Assembly: GCA_023362775.1 (NCBI GenBank)
Contig: JALMGJ010000008.1
Coordinates: forward strand, 34,955,001 to 35,019,000
Length of the DNA stretch: 64,000 nt
Origin: Charina bottae
Taxonomy: Eukaryota; Chordata; Lepidosauria; Squamata; Charinaidae
Direction of reading: 5' to 3'
The translations under genes and the position numbers were made by a program. The notes under the pieces are model-generated. The model was not told where the DNA came from, ran no database searches, and was given only the letters and a program-made list of their open reading frames with translations. This document shows, one piece after another, positions 22,727 through 34,863 of this stretch. How positions within the stretch are numbered: the stretch's first letter is position 1; each line of letters opens with the position of its first letter.

Positions 22727-23589
22727 CCAAAAGAATAGTGATGGATGGGGTTAAAGAGAAACTATTAATAAGCTCTGTGGGGAGCTTTTAACTGCTGTAG
22801 CCTAATGGCCTGCAGTTTGACAGGAGGAAACTTTCAGCTTTACTAGCAGATGATAGCATTTCATCTTTGATACACATCTCTTAGTAATGTTAACAGCAGT
22901 TACACGTTTGCATCAAGCAAAGAGCATAACCTTTGCTCTTGGGATTTCCAAAGGTTAGCATGGTTCTGAGCATTTTTAAAAACAAGCTATGTAAAATTCA
23001 TTCTCAGATTCTTGGCTAAGCATAAGGCAAGCTTATGTCAGTAAGACACATTTTCCTAGGCTGAAGATTGGGGCTGGAATCATTCTTCCAAACATCATTA
23101 AGCTAGGAATGCAGCCAGCTAACAGCAGATCTGCAACTTACAAGGGAAGGATGTGTGGCGGTTTTGTTTTGTTATTTGCATATTCTGTTTGCAGGTTGTA
23201 GTATTATTACTGGGATGCTTTAGTTAATGTGGCTTCGATCTATCCTTTCTATTAAAGTTTCAAAAGTAATCTGCTAAATCAATGAGATTAATGCTACCTT
23301 GATATTATTTCAGAAAATGTAACATGCAAAAAAAGGGTTAAAAAAACAAGTGCAAGAACTTCTAACATAATGCAACTTGTTTTCGTGAGATTCACATTCA
23401 GAAATGGAGCCTGAAAAGAAATGCTACTTAGTATTTATAAGTATTCTATATAGTTGGATAATAATAATTTACAAATCTAAAACGTAATTCAGATTCAGGT
23501 TATTATTTCAGTTTCAGGGATTATTCTAATACAGTTTAAATAATGGGAAGAAATTATGGGGAAAAAATCTTCTAATTTTGGATACTACA
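22727..23589. other. Unassigned DNA
   Basis: No gene or repeat recognised. Composition at 22760-22960 is more balanced than its surroundings; it is a candidate for conserved non-coding sequence on composition alone. Confidence 0.35.
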
Positions 23590-24290
23590 GATTATTCTAA
23601 TCAGTTTCAATTTGGTTTCAAAACTGGTTATGGAACAGGGGCAGTGTCGTTGCTTTGCTGGATTATCTACATCAGAATTTAGAAAGGGGAGTATGGACTT
23701 CTCAGATATTTTCACTTCGATTAACCATGGTATCCTTTGAGTCAACTTTTTGGAATGGGTTTAAATACACTATTATCTGTGGTGCCACTTCTTCTTGATA
23801 GGAAATTTTGAGATGCTGGAGAGACTTCCATTTGACACTGTAGCTGTTGGCCTGTGGTATCGTTTAGGCTGACAGTACGGGTGTCAAATTGGAGTCTCTC
23901 CTTCCATCCCATTGCATTCCATGTTATCTCCAAACCTATTTAAACATACATACAAAATGGCTGCCTTTCAGCCCCACTAGACCAGACTACAAAATCAAAT
24001 CCACAGGAAGGCTAAAACTACTTTTATTGCAAGTCTGATTGTCCTCCTCCTCCTCCTCCTCCTCCTCCTCCTCCTCCTCCTCCTCCGGGAGGCCTCTAAC
24101 TGAGCTGCTTCTGAATATTGCCCTGGACAAATGTTTCAGCCAAGTGTTGGCAAACATCACCTGATCCAAAGTAACGCAACCAGACTGACTGGAATCAGTT
24201 ATAGGGAGCATGTTTCAACAGTTGCACAGGCTACCAGTTTATTTCTGAACATAATTCAAAATACTATTTAGTTTATTGAGACAGTTGAAA
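23590..24290 (+). mobile_element. Highly decayed CR1 RT fragment
   Basis: Plus-strand translation shows scattered CR1 RT blocks in the right order: FQFGFKTGYGTGAVSLL (family FQSGFRPGYGTETAL), a relic of 'NHG-L..LSGLGL' in LSQLFGMGLNTLL, a relic of the 'LSP-LFN' block near 23920, a 'SYREHV' block near 24200 and LHRLPVYF-like codons near 24225. Many stops and frameshifts, so old. A (TCC)n tract has expanded inside it. Confidence 0.58.
24042..24086. repeat. (TCC)n microsatellite
   Basis: About fifteen perfect tcc units within the decayed CR1 copy. Confidence 0.95.
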
Positions 24291-24292
24291 GA

Positions 24293-25196
24293 TTTATTTA
24301 TTTCATTTATATAGCTGCCTATCTCATAAATGTGACTCCAGGAGGCTTACAATAAAAACAGATTAAATACCTACAAAAAATGCAATAGGTAAAGGTAAAG
24401 GTTCCCCCTGCACATTTGTGCAGTCGTGTCCAACTCTAGGGGCCGGTGCACATCTCCGTTTGTTAGCCGAAGAGCCAGTGTTGTCCGAAGATGCTTCCAC
24501 AGTCATGTGGCCGGCATGACGCACGCAGAACACTGTTACCTACCCACCGAAGTGGTACCTATTAATGTACTTGCATTTGCATGCTTTCGAATTGCTAGGT
24601 TGGCAAGAGCTGGGGCGAGTGCGGGAGCTCACTCCATTATGCGGGGCTAGGGATTCGAACCTCCAAACTTGCGATCTTCCGATCGACAAGCCTGGCATCT
24701 TACCCGCTGAGCCACCACGCCCCTCACAATACAAAAAATGCAATACAGCAACACACACACACAAAAAAAAAAACACATAACAGCTGAGCATCAGAAAAAC
24801 AACCATCAACATAGCCAGGAGATGGACTCTGTCACACACCCAAGGCCCCAAGCTCAGGCACAAAAGCAAGTTTTGAGAGCCTTGAAGAAAGCCAAAGGTC
24901 TGGGACTAGTCTAATCTCAGAGGGAATTAGGCACCTTGGCAGAAACGGCGCCTTTTTAGAGGGAATTCCCTAATTAGACATGAAAGGCTTTAAAGTTGAC
25001 TACCAGCACCTTGAATTGCACCTGGAAGCACAGTGGGAGCCAATGCAGCTTGTGGAGCGGTGATGTCACCTGTGCCAAATAACCGGCACCATTAACTGCC
25101 CACACCACTGCATTTTGCACCAGCTGAAGCTTCTGAATACTCTTCAAGGGCAGCCCCATGTAGACTGCATTGCAATAGTCCAGTGGGGAGGTCATG
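24293..25196 (-). mobile_element. CR1/L3 LINE 3' end interrupted by a SINE
   Basis: The 3' tail lies at 24293-24370 (tagctgcctatctcat, then gactccaggaggcttacaat). The 3' UTR is interrupted by the SINE at 24388-24729. The C-terminal coding region follows at about 24840-25190 with YCNAVYMGLPLKSIQKLQLV and LHKLHWLPLCFQVQFKVLVV. 5' truncated near 25196, close to the breakpoint of other CR1 copies. Not functional. Confidence 0.85.
24388..24729 (-). mobile_element. tRNA-derived SINE with BovB-like tail
   Basis: On the minus strand: head ggcgtggtggctcagcgggt (A box), ggttcgaatcc (B box), body with 'ggtaggtaacagtgttctgcg' and 'gtcatgccggccacatgac', and tail 'tagagttggacacgactgcacaaatgtgc'. A 16-bp target duplication tacaaaaaatgcaata lies at 24372-24387 and 24730-24745. 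It inserted into the CR1 3' UTR and is therefore younger than that copy. Same family as 40990-41671 and 55741-55953. Confidence 0.92.
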
Positions 25197-27075
25197 ATTA
25201 AGCAGTCTTGTGGCGTTCCTCCCATTCCTTCTATTTTTCCCATTAGACTACCTATATCAAACATCTGTATTGATGTAGGGGTAGGAGGAGACCAGCATTT
25301 GAACACATGTCCTTGGACCATGCATATGCCCAGGGGTTTACTTATGCGGGATGCCTTGCATCAACATAACCTTCTATTACTGAAGCAGTCCAGGAAACAA
25401 TACAGATATATTGCTTTTTTACAATTTGGATTTTGTCATGGATTCACTAAAAATCTGACTTGAGTTCAGTTTTTGTTTACTTAATAACTATGAAATCCAA
25501 TAAAAGATTGATCTGAAAGACAAAAGAGAGTTATCATAATAGCCTAAGCAATTCTTTTTGTGTTAAGTAGTACATTTTGTCAAGTATGGGAGACTACAGT
25601 GACCCACTGCTGTAGAGATATTGCAAAAAAAAAAAAAAGCACAATTATGGTTATTCTGCAATCTATATTGTCCACTGGAACAATGTTAACAGTAATGATA
25701 CTAATTTTGAAACATGCTGTTTTGTGTCATTAGCTTCAAAATGCTATTTATTTCACTGGACCTAGTGTAGCATGGAACATTATATTGTAAGTATCTTTTC
25801 TTAGCTTCCTGTGACAGATCTGTTACTTGCTGTAGCCAACAATGCAGAGGACAGACTGTATTACTGAGAAGCCAGGAGATATTTTTCCCTGTTCCATCTG
25901 GTGAGGGAAAACAATGGGCTGAACCCTGCTTCCTATGAAAAATAATGCAAAACAAAAAATACCATTCACATTGCTACAATCTTATGTTTCAGTATTTAAA
26001 TTTCAACAATTTTATGAACATTGTTTTCTAGAATGTTTAAATTGCATTTAGAATATGGCAGAAACACGTATTCCTTACTTTAAAAATAGTGGGACATTTT
26101 TTAAAAACTGTGGTGAAATGAACTCCAGTCTGAAAAACCGCAAGTCTCTTTGTTAAAGTTTATTATGACTATAGACTAGCATCAAATCTTTCTGTTAATA
26201 TTCCTAAAATCATTAGGTGGCATAAAAAAGTTAAATTAAAATTGTGTCTTTCTCTGCTACATAATCTTGAATGCAACATTTCAGGTTGCAACTGTAAATG
26301 GTGACTTTGGTTAGCTTGCAAATTAATCTGGAAAGTAGCTTTTAGGAGACTGAATTACCTTGAACTATGAAATTTAGAAAAATACCTAATGATATTCCTT
26401 TAGAAAAAAGAATCTGGGTTTTCTTTCCAAAATTATTTGTGAAAGGCTAGTTATGAGTACTTCATGTTTTATTGTATACATAACAATGTCAATTCCTCAA
26501 AAATGGTGCTATTTTCTGAAAGGGCTTTTTGTCTTTCTCCTTGAGCAATTCCAATTTTAAAAGACTTGCCTGACAAGCCTTTTAGTGCTTTGGGAAGGAA
26601 TGAATATTTTTTATGTAAAACTCCCGGAGATCTCAGTCTTCTCCAAAGTACAAAGCCTGCTGTTCATTTACACTCAGTTGAAATAAAATTAATAAGGGGA
26701 GGAAAAGTAATTTAAAATGACGATGGGTCAATTTTATTCTTAAATACGTATATTTACTTGTTAAGACTTGTTAGAACTTACTGAAGAAAGGCAGGAGTTT
26801 TTATTTAAACTACTGTATGTAGGAGAATTATAAGTTGCCAGTTGTGCCAAAACTACTGAGGCCATCTGATTAGTATATTATGAAATAGGATTCCAGGTAA
26901 TTATCAATTGTACAGCATGGCCTAGTTTTACCTGTTATTTTTTAATTGTTGGGGGGTTTTCCTAAGTGAGTTTATTGTTTTATTTTATTTATACTAAGTT
27001 TCGGAACTGTATTAAATGAGCTTTTCCTTACAGGCAGAATATAAATATAAATATAATAATGATGCAGATGGTGAT
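25197..27075. other. Mostly unassigned DNA
   Basis: No gene recognised. A short stretch near 25400-25460 (translating FLQFGFCHGF) hints at another CR1 RT relic but is too short to call. Confidence 0.4.
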
Positions 27076-27077
27076 GT

Positions 27078-27109
<32 letters not shown>

Positions 27110-27205
27110 TTTATATAATTTAATTTATATAATTTATTTATTTAATTTATATAAAATTAATTTAAATGTATAAATAATTTAAATTTAATAAAATTTAATT
27201 TATTT
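27076..27205. repeat. (TTTA)n and AT-rich low-complexity tract
   Basis: Eight tttatt-type units followed by repeated aatttatata blocks. Confidence 0.9.
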
Positions 27206-27630
27206 TTAAGCACATATAGGCCGTGGATGAGTTTTTGATTGTTCAAATCAGTCTGTAATCAAGATATGCCAGAAGGAAGAAGAATTGGCTAAGATATACA
27301 AAGTTGCCATATATGGAATCAGATTAATGCTTCATCTAGTTCAGTGATGTATTTTTTTGGCCGGTAGTCCTGCTCCAATAGTCTCAAATGGGTCCATTTT
27401 CCAGACTTGCCAGGAATTAGACTTGTACTCTTCTGTATGATAAACATATGCACTTTTCCTCAGTTCAGTCTCTTAATTGCAGGGTCAAATGCTGCATTTC
27501 TGTCTCCAATGCAACTGATCCACTGTACTTTAACTGTCAAGACATACAACCCCATTTACCATTGCTGAGGAAATATCCCAAGTGAAACAACCACCAAGCT
27601 GGAAGGAGTTAATATGAAGCTCTTTATTCC

Positions 27631-27631
<1 letters not shown>
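27206..27631. other. Unassigned DNA
   Basis: No recognised feature. Confidence 0.4.

Positions 27632-27669
<38 letters not shown>
27632..27669. repeat. (ATC)n microsatellite
   Basis: About twelve perfect atc units. Confidence 0.95.
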
Positions 27670-28236
27670 GCATTTCATCACGGTGGAAAAAGGCACTTGG
27701 GTAGAAACAAGAGCAGAATATGTATGTTTCCAGCATGCATATTCATTTTATTCATATTCATATAATTACTTATGAATAGCCAAGCAAGGTTACATCAAGT
27801 CATACGCATATTGTTCATAGCACTTACATTCTGTATAGATCTTATCCCTTTGTCTGTTCATAAGGAGTGGTTCTGACCAGCTTAGAAATAAGGTGGTCAT
27901 GCCAACTAATAGGATTACTTATCAGGAGGTTTATTCAGGGTTATCTAGTTCCTGCTACTATCTGCATAATCTGCTTGCTTCATATTTTTTTCTCCTTTTA
28001 TTAACCAGTGATGATGTAAGCCTTCCCTGATTGGCAAAGTGGAGGAAAGGAAAAGCAGATCACGTCAACAAAAATGCAATAAAGCACCAAACAATAGCGA
28101 AGATATATCGTAGCAACAATTAATAATATTTAAAATCTTAAAACAGCAAGTGAATTAGAAAAAAAACTGCAAGACTTGACACTGAAAGGTTAAGAGTATA
28201 GCCTTCAAACTTAACTACATAGGGATGTCCATTCAA
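27670..28236. other. Unassigned DNA
   Basis: No recognised feature. Confidence 0.4.
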
Positions 28237-28410
28237 TTTTCTTGGAGACAGTATGGCAGTGGTTTGTCATTGTCTATTATCAGTATATTTTTTACTTCCC
28301 AGTCTAGTCTTCAGTCTTAAGATTCCTGATAGTTCCCCATCCCATACTAACAAAGCCCAATTCTGCTTAGATTTTGAGCCCAAACAAGGTCAGGCAGTAA
28401 AGCCTTCCTG
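28237..28410 (-). mobile_element. 5S rRNA-derived SINE, decayed
   Basis: Plus strand shows the reverse complement of 5S rRNA in order: ttccccatcccatactaaca, then caattctgcttagattttga and caaggtcagg. The body relic 'gcagtggtttgtcattgtct' precedes it. Same class as the SINE at 784 but in opposite orientation and more diverged, with no preserved tail. Confidence 0.6.
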
Positions 28411-30029
28411 AAAAAAAAATAAGATTTTCAACAACTTCCACAAGGCTCTGAATTGAGTTGAGCCTTCCTTGGTAGGGATGCAGAAACGCTATTGGGAACA
28501 TTATATTATTAACAACATAAACCCATGCATGGTCAGTCCTATTAAAGCTTACTCCTAATTTGTTTACTGGACTGCAACCAATTGTGAGATGTTAGCCAAT
28601 CACATTTAGCTGATCCTGTTTCACTTCCTGGCATGGCACCTAGTATTTTGGTGAAGAAAGGAGGCGAAGACTTAGGCAAGTGGTTACTTAATGCAATTTG
28701 TGTACCCATGCTGTTTATTTCATTTATTTATTTTTTCCATTATTGTAGCTTAGGAAAGGCCAAGCATGAAATTGGAGCTACAAAAGCCAGCCTGAATTTA
28801 TTGATATGAATCTGCGCTGAGAGCTGAATAGGCGTGCAGCAAAGCAAGAAGGGTAAAAGGGCTGAATAATTCATTGAAGCTTTAAGCATCAACAAATCCC
28901 ACTTATAGTGAGGGATGCCTACTTTTCCAGAGTAGATGTGCAGCACACATAGAAAAGAGAAGTGATCCTTCATGAACATGTTAGGAGAACATTGCAATAA
29001 ACACCATATAGGTCATTTTTCTTGAAAGTAATTCTGGGCGGAAAACACAATAACCCCATCCTTTCATCAAAAGAGATGGCAATTTTATTATATTTAGCAT
29101 GCTATTTCCAAAGCTGCAATGGTAATGAGGCTAAATCTAAAAGGAACCCAGAAGTTGGATATTTAAAAAACCCTACAGTATATAATAAACGTGCAGTGGG
29201 GAACAGAAGATGGTCATGGAATTGCATAGCTGCAAAAAGCCTGTTAACTAATAGTCTGCCATTAATTATACAATCATGCCAGTTTAGCAACCAGCTAGGA
29301 GATAAATTGGTTCAAAAGCATAGTAAAAAATTGGCACATCAGGAAAGGACCTTGAAAGCTGTCAGAAGCAGAATAGTAAAGTATGCTAATACATAAAGAA
29401 GCAAGTTAGGGAAAGCATGCAAATTATAATTATTTCCCACTTCTTAATAATAACTCTGCTCTGCGTCACATAACCTTTGGGGAATGGGGGCTTAGAATGG
29501 TGGAGACAGAAACATTTTGAGCTGCTGCCTAAATGCCTCTCCTATACACTGGGAACTGGGTGTGTTTGTGATTTCCCCCCCACATCCTCCCGGCCTGATG
29601 TGGCCTATTTTTGAACTTCATTCCTCTTTTACCAGCTTTTCTTCTCAGACCAATTTGGTTGTGTTCTACTCAGTTTCAGAGTTACCCTGATGACAGTTCC
29701 TTTACATATTTTCTTTCCAGCTTTTCGTTGGGCTGGAAAGAATAGTAAGAGTCCAATTGGATTACACCATTCCTTTCCTGTTGCAAGTCTTAAGCATGTA
29801 GTTTACAGTTGTATGCTCCCAAATTTTAAGGTTTGCCTTGGTTTTCACATTCTATGTTTTTCTTAGATGCTTGGAAAAAGTTATTTGTTTTAACCTTGGG
29901 TTGTTTTGAAAAAACTATTTTTTATTGAACTGGTTTCCTTCATCTTAGAACAGGATAATAATACATATATCTCTTTTTTAAAATAATTTTTATTAAAGGT
30001 TTTAATAATAGTAAAAGGTAATAAAAATA
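28411..30029. other. Unassigned DNA
   Basis: About 1.6 kb. A 124-codon plus-strand frame (29022-29396) matches no family I know and lacks signals of a gene. Confidence 0.4.
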
Positions 30030-30190
30030 AGATTAAGAGAAGAAAGAAAAAGAAAGAAAGAGAAGAAAAGTATAAAGAAAAAACATAAAGTACAGAAAAT
30101 AGAAAATAAAAAGAGGAAAGGAAGGAAGGAAGGAAGGAAGGAAGGAAGGAAGGAAGGAAGGAAGGAAGGAAGGAAGGAAGGAAGGAAGGG
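30030..30190. repeat. Purine-rich tract with (GGAA)n microsatellite
   Basis: AG-rich sequence from about 30030, then about nineteen ggaa units at 30114-30190. Minus-strand frames of repeated FLPS-type residues are translations of this repeat. Confidence 0.95.
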
Positions 30191-31387
30191 ATAGTTAAGG
30201 AAGTGACTTCCAATCTTCTTTACAGCAGTTACAAACAGACTTAATATCATGTGGAGATATATACCTGACCTCTTAGTCCCACACTTTTACCACCAATATC
30301 CTTGTTACAAACTTGCATATTCCCTCAAGAAGCTTTATTTCCCAGATAAGCATAAAATTCAGCTTTATAAATGGCAGAAAATAGGCATGTTTTCTCTGAA
30401 TTAAAAAAGAAGACAATACAAAGGAGAATCAAGGGCAAAACTGATGATGAGGAAAAAAAATAATTTGAACAGATGGTGTGCACAATGTGTTTCAAAGTAG
30501 CCTTTTGGGGTCAAAAAAGTCTTAATCATTTTATTCCACAACAACAGCTAAAGCTGAAAATGTAAAGAATTTTCATTATATAGATTTAGAAATATAGAAA
30601 TGTAATGCACATCAGAAAAATAGGAGAGTGGTTGGTTTTTTATATCTTCAAATTGATATAAGAATTTAACAATATTCATCAGTTCTTTCAAAAATCAATT
30701 AGAATAAATGGGCTTTTAAAGAAATTGAAAGTATAAAGCAGTTGACAGATCTTTCCATGTAAACAGAAGGTTCAGATCTTTAAAATGTCTTGGGTATTCA
30801 GTAACCTTTGCAATGTTGAATTAACATTGTCTAATTCAACATTTGATAGGCTTGTCATCTTTATATCTACAAGATACAACATGGCCCTCTCCATGCTGGG
30901 AGTAGCAGGATTTATCTGTTTGACTTTGTCAATAGATAAAAATTCAGTTTTGTTCTATTTAGGATCTTATTAAAATGCACAAAAATTCATCATCAATAGC
31001 ATGGAAAAAGAGTTTTGTATCACTTGAGCATCTAAAAATACAGCAATATATTATAGCTTTAATAAATACCATTAATTTTATCAGAAGCATGAATTCTTAG
31101 TATAAGTTACCAGTATACATAGATATGTTCATGATCATGGGGAGGGGGAGGGGGAAATGTAAAGAGAGAAGACATAGAAAAGTGAGATGCAGAAAATATA
31201 GATAGTGCTTTTAGAAAAGGAAAAAGAATATGTAGAAAATGACATGGAGAGCCAAACTTCTACAATGTCGAAGTGTTGGATCAGTAACACATTTATGTTC
31301 TTCTTACAGTATGTCTCCACCCTCTACCCCCCATGTTCTGCTATGCTGCTTGGTGAAGGGGTATTCTTGGGAGGGATGAGTGTATGC
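30191..31387. other. Unassigned DNA
   Basis: About 1.2 kb with no recognised feature beyond a G-rich patch near 31140. Confidence 0.4.
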
Positions 31388-31601
31388 CAAGAGTAAATAT
31401 TCCCAGCAGGGCCAACCAAGGCATGAAGGTCATCCCAGCTGCCCAGCTAAAGCAAGCAGGCACCTATATTGGGCAGCAGTGATACAGAAAGATGCTAGAG
31501 GCAGATGATCACTTTAGTGACAGTGGCAAAGACATCAATTCATATTGTGCAGGAGAATACAATGGCAACCACTCCTGTATTTTAACAAGAAACCCACATG
31601 G
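31388..31601 (+). mobile_element. BovB/RTE 5' region, left part (split by L1)
   Basis: GC-richer sequence including cagggccaaccaaggcatga, 'ggcagcagtgatacagaaagatgc' and 'tggcaaccactcctgtatt'. It continues at 37078 after the L1. The joined order matches the layout of a BovB/RTE element upstream of its endonuclease. The left boundary is approximate. Confidence 0.7.
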
Positions 31602-32345
31602 GACTTCCGGTGAAGATGGACAGCGGCTGGGGCAAAGCAGAAGAAGCTCCATAAAGAAAATTAAAGACCCTGTGGAACTGAGCCGGTTTTGCGAATTTAA
31701 AAACTAAAAAGCGGCGGCAGAAAGAAAGAGCGGAGAATTTGGCTCTTTTTTTAAAAAAAGAACTTTCGGCAGCTTCGGATGGCAGGCGAGTCATTTGTTT
31801 GTCCGGTTTAAGTGTCTTCTTTGACTCGCGGAGAGAATCAAGCCGGGAAGCTGAAAAGCGAAAGTTAAGGTTCCCCGGAGGGAAAGTCTTTGAAAGAGAC
31901 GAGTGCTGCAGATCGCTTCACCAAGACAATTGGAAAAACAAACAATTTAAAAGCAATTATTTCTAAACGAAGAAACTAAGCGAAAGACGTTGGGTGAGAA
32001 GAGAAATAATTTCCTTACTGAGAATTTTCACAAAGATTGAATTAATTAATTAATTTAAAAAAACAAACGAAGCCATTTTGTTCCTATAGAACTAACTTTG
32101 TTCTGTTGTTCTTTTGTACAAACCTTGCTATAGAGTATAAGAGTATAAGAATAAGAAGTATATCAGTATATAAGTATAAGAATTATTTTATATATATTAC
32201 ACTATAGACTATAGATTGAAATATACAAATATAATTAGATAATTAAGATATTAGATTAAAAACTTTCTCTCTTCTTTCTCTATATAAAATTTTTATTTCC
32301 TTCTTTCTCTATATAAGTTAGTAAATAAGTTACAAGAATTATAAA
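31602..32345 (+). promoter_or_regulatory. L1 5' UTR
   Basis: About 740 bp upstream of ORF1. The first ~370 bp are GC-richer (gcggcggcag near 31710) and would hold the internal Pol II promoter expected of an L1; the rest is AT-rich. The promoter role is inferred from the family. Confidence 0.6.
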
Positions 32346-33219
32346 ATGAGTATTAGTACTAGAAATAAGGCTAGAAGGGTATCTGATACAGGGGAAGGAG
32401 AATGGTTAAAATCTTTGTTTGAGCATTTTACAGTTAAAACCACTAAGACAATTTCACAAACAGTGACAAAAGTGCTGGAAGAAAAATTAGAAGGTTTAGA
32501 AACCAGATTAGAACAAAAACTGGGAAAGATAGAAAAGAGCTTAAAAGATGACATACATGAAGTTAAGAATCAGATTGAGAAATGTGAAGAAAACCTTGAC
32601 AAAGAAGAATAGCGCATAACAATATTAGAATTAAAAGAGAAAGAACACTGCATAAGGTTGAGAGGTGTACCAGAAGAAAAAGAAGACAATATGAGAGAAA
32701 TAATTGTTCAAATGCTAGCAAATTTAATTGATTGGGAGGAAGAAAGATTAGAGGAGGAAATTGAAAGAATGTTTAGAGTAAATTCAAAATATGCAACACT
32801 GTATAAAAAACCAAGGGATATAGTGATTGAATTTTCAAAAAAAAAAGACAAGGAATATAATAATACAAACATCATACAACAAAAAGATAGAAATAGAAGG
32901 GAAGGATATTACTATTTATAAAGAAATACCAGCAAAAATTTTAAGGAAGAGAAAAGAATATAGATTTCTAACAGATCTTTTGGGGAAAAACAATATAAAT
33001 TTCAGGTGGGAAATACCAGAGGGTTTAAGTCTGACATTTAAAAGCCAAAGATTTAAATTAAATTCAATACCAAACGCAAAGGATTTTTTGAAAAGATTTG
33101 AAAAAGAGATAATCAACCCAAGGGATCAGAAACCAAGGGAGAAAGAGACACTCCAGTTTCAAAAAGAAAAAGGAACATCCAACTCTAAAGAATTTGTTTC
33201 ACTGCTAGTAAATGAATGA
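32346..33219 (+). pseudogene. L1 ORF1 (RNA-binding chaperone), broken
   Basis: Starts at ATG 32346. Residues ~20-90 are a charged heptad-like segment typical of the ORF1p coiled-coil trimer. An in-frame TAG (32610-32612) interrupts it. The same frame then gives HCIRLRGVPEEKEDNMREII, the start of the RRM-like domain. A frameshift in the A-run near 32838-32848 moves the rest to another frame with IEIEGKDITIYKEIPAKILR and the C-terminal domain (FRWEIPEGLSLTF, LNSIPNAKDFLKRF), ending at 33219. In L1 this protein coats the element RNA and is needed in cis for mobilisation. Confidence 0.85.
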
Positions 33220-34684
33220 ATTAAAGGCCATTACTTGGAATATTAATGGGGCCAATTGTCCTGTTAAAAGAAAATGACTGTTCCAATTACTAAGTAAATT
33301 AAAACTTGATGTTGCATGTCTCCAGGAAACCCATATCAAAAAAATAGATACAAACTACCTAATTAATAAAAAACTAGGAACAGAATTTATTACAGCAAAT
33401 GAGAAAAAAAATGGAATAGTAATATATGTAAAACCCTATTTAAAACCCAAATTAATACAAAAAGATGAAAATGGGAGATATATTATTATTGAAATTGAAA
33501 TTCATAATTCTAAAATATTAATAATTGGAATATATGCTCCTAATAAAAATTAAAAAAAATTATAAAGAATTATTAAATAATTCTACAGAATATACACAAA
33601 ATAATTGGCTAATAATGGGGGATTTAAATGGAGTAGTTATGCCAAAATTAGATAGGAAATCACATTGTCAAATTAAAGATTGCCAAGGCAAACTACCTAG
33701 GGAATTCTTTGATATGACAAAAAAATTATCTTTAATTGATGCCTGGAGAAGCCAAAATGGAAACGCCAGAGAATTCACCTTTTACTCAAATAGATATAAA
33801 TCGTTTTCAAGAATCGACATGATTTGGACATCAAAAAATTTGGAAAATAAAATTAAAGATAGTACAATTTTACCGAAGACTTTATCAGATCATAACCATG
33901 TGCAAATAATTCTGGAGATAAATTCTAAAAATTATAGATGGAGACTAAATGAAAATATTTTGAAAAATAAGAAAAATTTAGATGATCTAAAAAAGAAAGT
34001 ACAAGAATTTTTTCTTTGGAATATGGACACAGAGGTTAAATTAGGAACAGTTTGGGATGCAAGCAAAGCCTTCATCAGAGGACACTTTATATCGGTGAAT
34101 AATTTTCAAAGGAAAAATAGTAGCAAAAAATTACAAATAATTTTGAACCAAATAAAAGAAAAAGAAAAGGAATTACAAAACAATAATAAAAAAGAAGAAA
34201 TTTTAAATCAGATTAAATTATTACAATTACAAGTGAAAATATTAATGACAGAAGAGATTGATAGAAAATTAAAATATACTAGACAGAGAAACTTTGAACA
34301 TGTGAACAAACCAGGTAGATGGTTGGCATACAAATTAAGAAAAGAAAGAGAAAAAAGAATAATTTTAAAAATTAGAGAAAATGATATGGATTTAACGCAA
34401 AATGAGAAAATTAAAAATGCCTTCCATACTTATTACACAAAATTGTACAAAAAACAAAAAACACCATTGGATAAAATTGAACAATATGTTCAGGAATGTG
34501 ACTTAGAAACATTAACAAATGAACAGAAAGATATTACAAATAAGTTGATTACATCACAAGAAATAACAGAAGCAATTACAAGATTGAAAATAGGTAAAAC
34601 CCCAGGACCTGGTGGGCTATCTGCGGGATATTATAAATATTTTAAAGAACAATTAACAGAACCACTTAAAAAATTATTTAACTC
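33212..34684 (+). pseudogene. L1 ORF2, endonuclease and linker part, broken
   Basis: Begins with MNELKAITWNINGAN at 33212, overlapping the end of ORF1 by 8 bp. Apurinic-endonuclease-like motifs appear in order: WNINGA, CLQETH (catalytic Glu), YAPN, GDLNG (near 33620), FSRIDMIW and SDH (near 33887). There is an in-frame TGA after the first ~21 codons and a frameshift in the A-run near 33550. The second part (33525 onward) runs about 390 codons through the Lys/Glu-rich linker to TRLKIGKTPGPGGLSAGYYK before the rearrangement at 34685. The enzyme would nick target DNA at T/A sites. Confidence 0.9.
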
Positions 34685-34807
34685 AATACAGGTAACTACT
34701 AAAAATATAGATTTATTTAAAAATAATTATGTCAAAATATGGAAAGATGGGAATTAAAGTAATTTTAGCTTCTGTCCATGATTGTGGTATCTCATTGCCC
34801 TCAAGAA
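34685..34807 (+). repeat. Templated insertion: 62-bp duplication plus inverted copy
   Basis: 34685-34746 is identical over 62 bp to 35616-35677, further down the same L1. It is followed by a 56-bp inverted copy of the adjacent downstream sequence (34749-34804) and a 3-bp spacer gaa. It disrupts ORF2 between the linker and the reverse transcriptase. Confidence 0.93.
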
Positions 34808-34863
34808 TTGAGGGCAATGAGATACCACAATCATGGACAGAAGCTAAAATTACTTTAATTCCC
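34749..34863. repeat. Perfect palindrome, 56-bp arms, 3-bp spacer
   Basis: Left arm 34749-34804, spacer 34805-34807, right arm 34808-34863. The right arm is the original L1 sequence encoding 'EGNEIPQSWTEAKITLIP'; the left arm is the inverted copy. No mismatches. Confidence 0.95.

Noticed and set aside
24650..24720. Possible tRNA gene on the minus strand
   Set aside because: A and B boxes are present, but the unit extends into a 340-bp SINE with target duplications; the same sequence recurs at 40990 and 41339.
27530..27736. Frame with an Asp run, and a Glu run at 23987-24211
   Set aside because: Translations of (ATC)n and (TCC)n microsatellites.
29890..30250. Minus-strand frames with repeated Leu-Pro-Ser-Phe
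   Set aside because: Translation of the (GGAA)n microsatellite.
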